The notes under the pieces: model-generated
The model's database searches: none
What the model saw: only the letters and a program-made list of their open reading frames with translations
What the model was told of the DNA's origin: nothing
In this document: one piece after another, positions 57,018-64,000 of the stretch
Layout of the letters: every line of letters starts with the position of its first letter
Position numbering within the stretch: the first letter of the stretch is position 1
Made by a program: the position numbers and the translations under genes
Source: an uncultured Thermomicrobium sp.
GTDB taxonomy: Bacteria; Chloroflexota; Chloroflexia; Thermomicrobiales; Thermomicrobiaceae
Assembly: GCA_938028665.1 (NCBI GenBank)
Contig: CALIMB010000020.1
Coordinates: 53,235 to 117,234, forward strand
Direction: 5' to 3'
DNA length: 64,000 nt

Positions 57018-57491
57018 ATGCCGCGGGTGGTGAGTGATCTGGTGGATGTCTATGTGTTCCGCCGGCTCCCGCAACGACCGTCCTGTGAAGTGCAGTTTTT
57101 GCTGCTGCGTCGTCGTGCAGATGGACCTCTTGGTGGAACCTGGCATGCTGTGCACGGGCGGATCTTGTCGCAAGAGCGGGCAGTCGAGGCAGCAGCCCGA
57201 GAGCTCCTTGAGCAGACAGGACTTGTACCCCAGCGTCTCTATTCTGCGGATTACATCGCGCAGTTTTACGATCATACCAACGATACGATTGTGCTTGCCC
57301 CCACCTTCGCTGCGCTGGTCGAATCGCGGGCAACAGTGCGACTGTCCGCCGCGCATGATGATTACGCCTGGTGTGATCTCGACGAGGCGGTTGCACGCCT
57401 CCTCTGGACGAGCCAGCGCTGGGCAGTTCGCCACATCCACGCCGTGATTGCCTGCGGGGGCGATGAAGCAGAGTACTATGCACTGACTTAA
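57018..57491 (+). CDS. Nudix hydrolase with an altered Nudix box
   Basis: Nudix enzymes hydrolyse nucleoside diphosphates linked to another group. From ATG 57018 the product has 157 residues. The Nudix box runs from Gly47 to Leu69 and ends RELLEQTGL, with Gln where the consensus REUxEExGU has its last metal-binding Glu. The rest of the fold ([11 protein letters not shown]) is intact. Length and box position fit dATP or dihydroneopterin triphosphate pyrophosphatases. The frame extends upstream into the previous gene without similarity. Its stop overlaps that of mreB in TTAA. Confidence 0.82.
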   Translation: MPRVVSDLVDVYVFRRLPQRPSCEVQFLLLRRRADGPLGGTWHAVHGRILSQERAVEAAARELLEQTGLVPQRLYSADYIAQFYDHTNDTIVLAPTFAALVESRATVRLSAAHDDYAWCDLDEAVARLLWTSQRWAVRHIHAVIACGGDEAEYYALT

Positions 57492-58492
57492 ATCTCTTCA
57501 AGGCTATCTCGGATCACGTCGAAGTACTCGAGTGCAAGTCCGGTGCCAATGGCTACACAGCTCAAGGGATCGTCGGCCACAAAACAGGGCACACCGGTGA
57601 CCTCCGTGAGCAAACGATCCAGATTTCGGAGCAACGCACCGCCACCGGTCAACACCATTCCCTTGTCGATGATATCGGAGGCGAGTTCGGGCGGCGTCTC
57701 TTCCAGCACTGCACGAACGGTGGTAAGGATCGCCTCGAGCGGTTCAGCGATCGCCTCTACGACCTCGTTGGCATGGAGTTGGATCGTGCGGGGCAGGCCG
57801 GTTACCTCATCCCGACCTCGAACGTCCATGACCAGATCCTCATCGACCGGTAGTGCTGAGCCGATAGCGATCTTGATCTCTTCGGCGGTACGCTCACCAA
57901 TGCGCAGGTTGTGCTTACGCTTGACGTAGGCGGCGATCGCGTCGTCCAAGTGATTCCCGCCGATCCGCACTGACTTGCTGACGACAATACCATTCAGAGA
58001 GATAACGGCTACTTCGGTTGTCCCCCCGCCAATGTCAATAACCATGTTGCCACTTGGATCAGCGATCGGAATGCGTGCACCGATCGCGGCCGCCAGTGGT
58101 TCAGCGATGAGGTATGCCCGGCGAGCTCCGGCATTGAGCGCCGCGTCACGTACGGCACGGCGCTCGACACTCGTCACGCCAGCAGGCACTGAGATCATGA
58201 CCTCAGGTCGGATGAGGGAAAAGCGCCCGACTGCCTTATTGATAAAATAGCGGAGCATCTCTTGCGTCACCACGTAGTCTGCGATGACGCCATTTCGCAT
58301 GGGGCGAATCACCTCAATCGTCTCGCGGGGTTCGCGCCCAAGCATGTTCCGCGCCTCGATGCCGACCGCTTTCACCCGGCCGTCCTTGGCAGAAATGGCG
58401 ACCACCGACGGCTCATTGATCACAATGCCGCGTCCCCGAACGTAGACAAGGACGTTTGCCGTACCAAGATCGATTCCCAGCTGCTTCGCCAC
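57488..58492 (-). CDS. mreB: Rod shape-determining protein MreB
   Basis: MreB is an actin-like ATPase that guides side-wall synthesis. The 334-residue protein begins [20 protein letters not shown] (phosphate 1 motif), has [16 protein letters not shown] (phosphate 2), [14 protein letters not shown] (adenosine motif), and PLAAAIGA. The GTG start has a G-rich ribosome binding region. mreC and mreD do not follow; the 3' end instead overlaps the Nudix gene by four bases. It stands alone. Confidence 0.96.
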   Translation of the reverse strand: MAKQLGIDLGTANVLVYVRGRGIVINEPSVVAISAKDGRVKAVGIEARNMLGREPRETIEVIRPMRNGVIADYVVTQEMLRYFINKAVGRFSLIRPEVMISVPAGVTSVERRAVRDAALNAGARRAYLIAEPLAAAIGARIPIADPSGNMVIDIGGGTTEVAVISLNGIVVSKSVRIGGNHLDDAIAAYVKRKHNLRIGERTAEEIKIAIGSALPVDEDLVMDVRGRDEVTGLPRTIQLHANEVVEAIAEPLEAILTTVRAVLEETPPELASDIIDKGMVLTGGGALLRNLDRLLTEVTGVPCFVADDPLSCVAIGTGLALEYFDVIRDSLEEI

Positions 58493-58557
58493 GACCCGTC
58501 ACCCCACTACCCTGTCGCTCTCCGTGTCCGCAAACTCCCTGCTCGATCTCAAGAGGA

Positions 58558-58566
58558 ATTCTAGCA
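58558..58566 (-). promoter_or_regulatory. Extended -10 promoter element for mreB
   Basis: TGC-TAGAAT on the minus strand (complement of 58558-58566) is a near-consensus extended -10 element 65 bases before the mreB start. The -35 region is weak, which an extended -10 can offset. Confidence 0.5.
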
Positions 58567-58680
58567 TTACAACAGTTATGAGGAGTTCGGCGCCCCGACG
58601 GAATATTTGCACTCTCGCTGAATCGTGGCGTGGAACCTTTTTCTCCAAGATGCATCGCCTGACTCCAGCAGGCGTCGCGA

Positions 58681-59676
58681 TTACTCCCGCTGCGCCTGGG
58701 GGGTGGAGAAGGGTCGCGCAGGAAGCAGTCTTGGCACGATCCGGACCGCGGCAAGCAGTCCTATAAGTTCCACTAGCGTCTGAGTGATGATCACCAGCGC
58801 GGCCAGCGAGTGCTCTTGTGGCAATGCGAGCGCAAGTGGCAGCACGACTAGCGAGTTGCGTGTCAGTGCGCTGAAGACCAGTGCTCGCCCACGTTTTGGA
58901 TCAAGCTGGAATGCTCGGGATAGTGGCGGCCCGAGCAGGAGAACGACCGCTTGATAGATGAGGTAGAGCGGGACAATGCCTGCCAGCTGTGACCATGCGT
59001 GCTTCACCTGCGCAATCTGGGATCCAACAATCAGGAGCAGCGTCAGAGTGAGAGTGGGAACCGGAAACCATCCTGCCATGTCGGTCGCCCGACCAACGAT
59101 TGCAGAGTGCAAGGACAGACGCTGAAGTGCGAGGGCGACACTGAGCGGGACAGCGATAAGGAACACGAATGCCTCCAGGAACGGCTTCGGATCGACGATG
59201 TTCCAGGCTGATTCAGAAAGGAATAACCAGAGATAACCTGGTAACAGAAGGAGCTGCATTACGAGAAGAACAGGCGTTGAACCGAGGACGACTCGCTCGT
59301 CACCCCCACCGAGTCGGGTGAACATAATCACGTAGTCGATGCACGGCGCGAGCAGGACCAAGTAGAGACCGAGGAGTACTGCGGGCTGCTGGGGTGCGAG
59401 ACGGGCAAGAAACCAGACGACAACTGGCACGATGACGAAATTTGTTGTGAGGGTGGCTACGAGGTAGCGGCTATCGGTGAAGGCCCTTCTCACCCTACCG
59501 AAAGGAATCTGCAGAAACAGGGAAGTGAGCAGAATTGCCAAGACTGGGTAAATTAGCACTTCAAAGACGGCCTGGATTCCAGGGAAGATAAGGCCCGCCG
59601 AACCGCCCACTATCATTCCCGCAAAGGCGATCCAGATTTGACAGCGTTCAAGGGTTTCGCGCTCAAAGTACTTCAT
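58681..59676 (-). CDS. ACR3/BASS-type transporter (arsenite exporter-like)
   Basis: The 331-residue membrane protein has about ten hydrophobic segments of the bile acid:sodium symporter superfamily. The sequence APCIDYVIMFTRLGGGD recalls the APC motif of arsenite exporters (ACR3 and relatives), and LTRNSLVVLPLALALP fits the second half. No arsenic regulator or reductase gene is nearby, so arsenite is only a likely substrate. The gene ends 188 bases before mreB on the same strand. Confidence 0.75.
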   Translation of the reverse strand: MKYFERETLERCQIWIAFAGMIVGGSAGLIFPGIQAVFEVLIYPVLAILLTSLFLQIPFGRVRRAFTDSRYLVATLTTNFVIVPVVVWFLARLAPQQPAVLLGLYLVLLAPCIDYVIMFTRLGGGDERVVLGSTPVLLVMQLLLLPGYLWLFLSESAWNIVDPKPFLEAFVFLIAVPLSVALALQRLSLHSAIVGRATDMAGWFPVPTLTLTLLLIVGSQIAQVKHAWSQLAGIVPLYLIYQAVVLLLGPPLSRAFQLDPKRGRALVFSALTRNSLVVLPLALALPQEHSLAALVIITQTLVELIGLLAAVRIVPRLLPARPFSTPQAQRE

Positions 59677-60161
59677 CGCAGATTACCGAGTTTAAACGAT
59701 CGGAACACGTGACAGTGTCCTGCAAAGTTGCCCATGAGAACCCCGTGCGTTGCTTGCTCCATCCAGCTTACCGTCGGCGAGAGTTGGGTGGTATGACCTG
59801 GTTTGACAACCGGCGACTGTTCACCGCGAATTCGCTGCGGATCAGCGGGATTGGAGGGGTCGAGTCGCGCATGGCGCTCGCTACGACTACGCACGCTGCG
59901 AGGATCGCTGCTCCAGGAGTTCGCTTGGAAGCACGCGATCATCAACACCCGCTTCTTTCTGGTCACCTAGGCCCTCCCGTGACGGACAGGCTATCGGGTA
60001 ACAAATGCCAGCCGCTTTTCCGCCGGCTGACTCTCGAGTTCCCGTCGGAACAGGTTGAGCCGCTTGACAGGGACTTGCTCCACTGTTTCCAGGGGCAAAA
60101 TTTGAGGAGACTGGACTGGGTGTGACTGCCCAAGTGGCGGTTGCTGGTGCAAGCAGCAGTG

Positions 60162-60184
60162 GGGCGAGTACAGGGTACTCGCCC
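60162..60184. terminator. Hairpin with 10-base stem and 3-base loop
   Basis: GGGCGAGTAC (60162-60171) pairs perfectly with GTACTCGCCC (60175-60184) around AGG, extended by flanking GTG/CAC with one bulge. No T-run follows on either side. The form matches the hairpins at 17938 and 50335, but here no gene end is recognised next to it. Confidence 0.45.
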
Positions 60185-60277
60185 ACAGAAATGGGGCTGC
60201 GCAGCGTGGTCGTTGTGGAGCACAGGGGTACCTGAGTTAGGAGCGACCAGTGAACCTCGCGTGCCGGTGCGCCTTCA

Positions 60278-60850
60278 TTGCCCGAACCCAGAGCGAACGC
60301 GCCGCGCACGGGAAAGCTTGTACTTCTTCCAGGAAGGGGAGCCTATCTGGGGATACCAACCCTGTTTGTCGGCACCGGCTTTTTCGAGATCGTGGTACCA
60401 AGCGACGCGGAAAAGCTGCCGGTGAACGTCACTGGGCAACGGGCGTTCGGCACTCCGGTTGAGCTGCTGATGACCGAACAAGCCATCGAACTCGAAGCGT
60501 GGTGGGATGTGACGAGGACCACCATTGCCGCCGATGAACCAGAGAGCGGCCATCTCGATCCGATTGCCGCAACTCTGGAGCTACTCGAGCGGGCACGAGG
60601 GAATGGAGCAGAACTTGGGATAGGGAAAGACGTCAGCGTAGTAGAGATGGGTCGTGGGGGCCTCGCTGGCGTCAAGACAAGTGTCAACCGGCTGGCTGCA
60701 CCGTTGATAGTGGTAACGCCGTGGCCGTGGATGAACAGCGTGCTTGTTCCACTAGGACTCCGCTATGGCCTTCTTCTCCAATGGCTTGCAGGTGGTCGTT
60801 TCCTGCTGGCCAGAGAAAACTGCGCGACGCCACTGTTGAGGCATCGTTAG
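60278..60850 (+). CDS. Doubtful ORF, unknown or decayed gene
   Basis: A TTG-started frame of 190 codons has protein-like composition, for example YLGIPTLFVGTGFFEIVVPS and DPIAATLELLERARGNGAEL, and a moderately GC-rich third position. There is no ribosome binding site and the upstream stop is at 60251. Reverse frames across it are also open. It could be a degraded gene; I recognise no family. Confidence 0.3.
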   Translation: MPEPRANAPRTGKLVLLPGRGAYLGIPTLFVGTGFFEIVVPSDAEKLPVNVTGQRAFGTPVELLMTEQAIELEAWWDVTRTTIAADEPESGHLDPIAATLELLERARGNGAELGIGKDVSVVEMGRGGLAGVKTSVNRLAAPLIVVTPWPWMNSVLVPLGLRYGLLLQWLAGGRFLLARENCATPLLRHR

Positions 60851-61259
60851 CGCTCTCGGTATGTGGTAGCGCCCAGAGGACGGGACTGCAACCTTCGTGG
60901 GACTTGAGCCGGGGATATGCCAGGTGGATCCGGATCGAGAGGCGAAGACCGCAGACGCGAATGCCGTTGCTCCCGCCCAAATGACAATCGGTGACCTCGC
61001 TCCAATGCCGAAGCACGTCAGCGTGCGTGGCGGATGGGCTGAAATTGTGATGCAGGGCACTGCTGGGTGGCTGCTCTTCGGCCCGGTACCAGGGTGCCCT
61101 GGCTGTTTGCGTTTCTGGGTTATTGCGGAACATCGTGCAGAACTGTGCCTGCGATCAGTCGGGCGTTCGCGGAGTGGATCATCGGGGGATGCCGTGCCAA
61201 GACGACCCGGCGTTTCAGGTCACGCTCTTTGCTGGTGGGGCTCTGGCGCGATCTGATGA

Positions 61260-63785
61260 CTATTGTTGACCCGATCGCTCGCTTGAGCGGTGACGGTGGT
61301 CCCACCAGGCGTAGAGAGTCCGTTTGGCGGGTTCCACCAGTGCGAGGTAACTCACGACTGCTCCTGTGAGAAACGTCAGATATGCCGCGGGCAGAGGAAC
61401 GAAGCCAAGGAACCCCGCAAGAGGGCTGTATGGAAGCCATAGACCGATGAGCGTGATTGCGAGTACGTTCAGCGCGAGTACTGGGCTTGGCAACCAGCGC
61501 CAAGGAGCTCGGGCTGTCCGAATGACGAAGACGACAAGACACTGCGTGACCAAGGACTCAACGAACCAGCCAGTGTGGAAGAGCGTCTCATCTGCACGAA
61601 AGAGGAAAAGCAGGACGGCAAAGGTCAGGAAATCAAAGAGCGAGCTCACCGGTCCGAGGACAAGCATTGCGGTCCGGACAAACCCGATATCCCAGCGTCG
61701 TGGCGAGGCAGTTAGCTCAGGATCGACTCGGTCGTGGGGGATGGCAACTTGGGCGAGATCGTACAGAAAGTTGTTCAACAAGATCTGGTGCGGAAGCATG
61801 GGTAGGAACGGCAACAACGCCGCCGCGCCAGCCATACTGAAAACATTGCCAAAGTTAGAACTTGTCTCCATGAGGAGGAACGTCCTCACGTTGGAGAAGG
61901 CGCGGCGTCCTTCCAGGATCCCCTCATGAAGTGTCGAGAGGCGTCGATCCAGGAGCACGATATCCGCAGCCTCGCGTGCGATATCGACGGCGTTCACGAC
62001 AGAGATGCCAACATCTGCTGCCTGCAAGGAGGGCGTATCGTTCACCCCGTCCCCGAGGAACGCGACGGTATGACCATGGGCCTTGAGCGCGAGGACAATG
62101 CGATGCTTTTGAGCTGGTGTGAGGCGTGCGAACACATCTGCCTCGTCTACCAGATGCTCGAGTGCAAGGGGCTCGAGGCGTTCAAGCTCGCTGCCAAGAA
62201 CGATTCGCTCAGCAGAGAGTCCAACGGAACGGCAGATCGCCGCTGCGACTAGTTCGTTGTCACCGGTGAGGAGTTTGACTCGTACCTGATCAGCGGCCAG
62301 CTGTGCGATCGTTTCCCGTGCTTCAGGTAAAGGTGGATCAGCGAAGGCGAGGAATCCAGCCAAGATGAGCTCATTCTCATCTTCAGGACGAAGTGGACGG
62401 GGCCATTCCCACACTCGCCAAGCGACGGCGAGCACGCGGAGTCCCTCGGCGCTCAGTTGTCGAAAGAGGTCCACAGCGTTCTGACGCGTTGTTTCTTCGA
62501 AGGGATGGACAATGCCGCGCTCGTCTTCGAATGCGGTGCATGCTGGCAGGAGCGCTTCTGGCGCACCCTTAGTGATAAGAAGTGGTGGCTCACCTACCGG
62601 GCGAACAACAACCGAGACCCGGCGACGCTCGAAGTCGAAAGGAAGTTCGTCCACTTTCGTGAAAGTCGGCGGTGTCGGAAGTTCGGTAGCCAATAGGGCC
62701 TGATCGAACGGGCTTGCCAGACCGGACTGTGCACGGGCGTTGATCCAGCCAAGGACCAGCACTCGAGAAGAATCATCCCCGGCAAGGGTTAGTGCCCGCA
62801 CCAGCCGCATCTCGCCAAGTGACAGTGTTCCTGTCTTGTCGCTGCAGATCACGTCGACGCTCCCCAGGTTCTCGATTGCTGGCAGGAACTTCACGAGAAC
62901 GCGCCGCCGCGCCATCCGGATCGCTCCCTGGGCAAGAGCGATGGTAACGATCATCGGCAAGAACTCCGGAGTGAGGCCGACAGCAAGGGCGACGGCGAAG
63001 AGCAAGGAATCCAGCGGGGCACGACCCAGTGAGAGCGTGATGGCGAGGACGATGAGCACCAGTACAACGATGGTACGAGCGATGAGGTGACTGAAATCGC
63101 GAAGACCTCGTTGAAACGTGGTCTCCGGAGGCGGTGCACCGAGTCGAGCGACGATACCACCAAAGAGCGTGTTTTCTCCTGTGGCTGCCACCTCGGCGAG
63201 ACCGGAGCCAGAAACGATTGAGGACCCGAGGAACACCATGTGCACGGCATCCGGATTGTGGCTAGGCGCTGCGAGGGGGTTGGCCTGCTTGTCGACCGGG
63301 AATGATTCGCCAGTCAGTGCTGCTTGCTGGACTGTGAGGTGTACCGCCTCTAGCAAACGGGCATCGGCTGGTACCAGATCACCAGCAGTCAGACGAACGA
63401 TGTCACCGGGCACGAGTGCCCAACGCGGGAGTTCCTGCCATGTCCCGTCGCGAAGCACGGTCGCCGTTGGCACGATGCTCGCAGCGAGACGTTCTACAAC
63501 GCGCTGCGAGCGATACGTTTGCACAACGTTCACCGTCGTGCTGGCAAGGACGATCGAGATAATGAGTGTGGCATCGACGAACTCACCGAGTAGCGCTGCG
63601 ATCCCACTCGCCACGAGCAGGACGAGTGTCAGTGGCTCGACGAACAGCTGCAAAAACTGCACGAGCGCTCGGCGGCGAAGCCGTGGAGCTGGCTCGTTCG
63701 GCCCAAAGCGCTGAAGGCGCTTTGCTGCCTCTGCGCTGGTCAAACCGAGCGAGATTTCTGTAGCCATGCTCGTCTGTTCAACCAT
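61260..63785 (-). CDS. mgtA: P-type ATPase, magnesium importer MgtA type
   Basis: MgtA-type (P3B) ATPases bring Mg2+ into the cell using ATP. The 841-residue protein has the actuator motif LTGES, the phosphorylation motif SDKTGTL, the hinge block TGDNELVAAAICRSVGL and GDGVNDTPSL. The C-terminal membrane half has QILLNNFLYDLAQVAIPHDRVD and GPVSSLFDFLTF, which match MgtA/MgtB and not Ca2+ or heavy-metal pumps. I chose ATG 63785 because AAAGAGGTG lies just upstream; ATG 63767 would drop six residues. No Mg-sensing M-box is recognised in the 215 bases upstream inside the window, although the leader may extend beyond it. Confidence 0.93.
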   Translation of the reverse strand: MVEQTSMATEISLGLTSAEAAKRLQRFGPNEPAPRLRRRALVQFLQLFVEPLTLVLLVASGIAALLGEFVDATLIISIVLASTTVNVVQTYRSQRVVERLAASIVPTATVLRDGTWQELPRWALVPGDIVRLTAGDLVPADARLLEAVHLTVQQAALTGESFPVDKQANPLAAPSHNPDAVHMVFLGSSIVSGSGLAEVAATGENTLFGGIVARLGAPPPETTFQRGLRDFSHLIARTIVVLVLIVLAITLSLGRAPLDSLLFAVALAVGLTPEFLPMIVTIALAQGAIRMARRRVLVKFLPAIENLGSVDVICSDKTGTLSLGEMRLVRALTLAGDDSSRVLVLGWINARAQSGLASPFDQALLATELPTPPTFTKVDELPFDFERRRVSVVVRPVGEPPLLITKGAPEALLPACTAFEDERGIVHPFEETTRQNAVDLFRQLSAEGLRVLAVAWRVWEWPRPLRPEDENELILAGFLAFADPPLPEARETIAQLAADQVRVKLLTGDNELVAAAICRSVGLSAERIVLGSELERLEPLALEHLVDEADVFARLTPAQKHRIVLALKAHGHTVAFLGDGVNDTPSLQAADVGISVVNAVDIAREAADIVLLDRRLSTLHEGILEGRRAFSNVRTFLLMETSSNFGNVFSMAGAAALLPFLPMLPHQILLNNFLYDLAQVAIPHDRVDPELTASPRRWDIGFVRTAMLVLGPVSSLFDFLTFAVLLFLFRADETLFHTGWFVESLVTQCLVVFVIRTARAPWRWLPSPVLALNVLAITLIGLWLPYSPLAGFLGFVPLPAAYLTFLTGAVVSYLALVEPAKRTLYAWWDHRHRSSERSGQQ

Positions 63786-64000
63786 CACCTCTTTCCGTTT
63801 CTGTGTTGACGACGGGCAGCGAGCGAGCTCTCGGTTGGAGCTGATGAGCGAAGCTCCAGGGAAGAAGAGCGAAGCGAACCATCATGGTAATCCCATCCCA
63901 GCATGTGGTGCTCGTTCCTCGCTCGAGCTATGTCCTAGTGATCCGCAACGACCCTCGGCAGTTGATCACTCGAGGGACGCTAGAGTAGGCAAGACACCAG

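Larger units (their letters stand above)
59677..61259. other. Poorly coding 1.6 kb region between the two transporter genes
   Basis: One weak forward frame (60278-60850) and a strong hairpin (60162-60184) are the only structures I can support. Overlapping frames on both strands elsewhere have no family features. Confidence 0.5.

Noticed and set aside
63786..64000. Mg-sensing M-box upstream of mgtA
   Set aside because: I could not find conserved M-box core sequences on the minus strand, and the leader may run past the window edge.

Overview
The window reads as a stretch of chromosome from a moderately high-GC (roughly 60 percent) bacterium with dense, mostly operonic genes. It has no rRNA, tRNA, CRISPR array or mobile element that I can see. 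Gene content (a dcw cluster joined by 4-base overlaps, an F420-type luciferase-like oxidoreductase, a T-box controlled trp operon, HisIE fusion, ACR3-like and MgtA transporters) together with its proteins' general look suggests a thermophilic Chloroflexota, most likely near Thermomicrobium/Thermomicrobia. That placement is my inference; no marker was aligned.

Layout. 1-1370 is the 3' part of a methylmalonyl-CoA mutase family gene. 1371-2146 is a gene-free regulatory region with a perfect 20-base palindrome and, just before mraZ, a promoter and four 10-base-spaced MraZ-type repeats. 2147-16311 is the division and cell wall cluster mraZ-rsmH-ftsL-ftsI-murF-mraY-murD-ftsW-murC-murB-ddl-ftsQ-ftsZ, followed by nrdR and a putative papain-fold membrane protein. 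murE, murG and ftsA are missing from their usual places. 17986-28218 holds trxA (reverse), two GT4 glycosyltransferases, a flavin reductase-like protein, then on the reverse strand an MqnA/MqnD-like protein and recG, rpmB (forward), and the reverse operon thpR-LOG-prfA-prmC. 28974-31779 carries a small zinc-ribbon protein, pheA, rsmD, coaD and a coiled-coil protein.

31801-33322 contains the decayed C-terminal part of a glycoside hydrolase (reverse) and the trp leader: a consensus promoter, a T-box with a UGG specifier, and a terminator. 33323-42278 is the aromatic supra-operon trpE-G-D-C-F-B-A-aroH-aroF-hisIE, converging on the reverse rpsP-khpA-rimM operon. Lon and an LLM oxidoreductase follow. 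47372-49140 is a 1.8 kb stretch with no convincing gene. 49141-57491 has a ThiO-like oxidase, an aldehyde dehydrogenase (reverse), an SH3 protein, tyrA, an unknown protein (reverse), and a cluster of a ThiF-like E1 enzyme, a cysteine-desulfurase-like PLP protein lacking the usual active-site Cys, a small membrane protein and a Nudix hydrolase. mreB, an ACR3/BASS transporter, a poorly coding 1.6 kb gap and an MgtA-type P-ATPase (all CDS reverse) close the window.

How the parts work together: the dcw genes make peptidoglycan precursor and the divisome, with mraZ probably self-regulating. pheA, tyrA, aroH, aroF and the trp genes cover most of the branch from DAHP to the three aromatic amino acids, with the Trp T-box at the head of the trp branch. 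The most unusual items are the Trp T-box governing chorismate mutase, DAHP synthase and HisIE; the E1 plus Cys-less desulfurase-like cluster; the papain-fold protein downstream of nrdR; and the dcw cluster lacking murE and murG.
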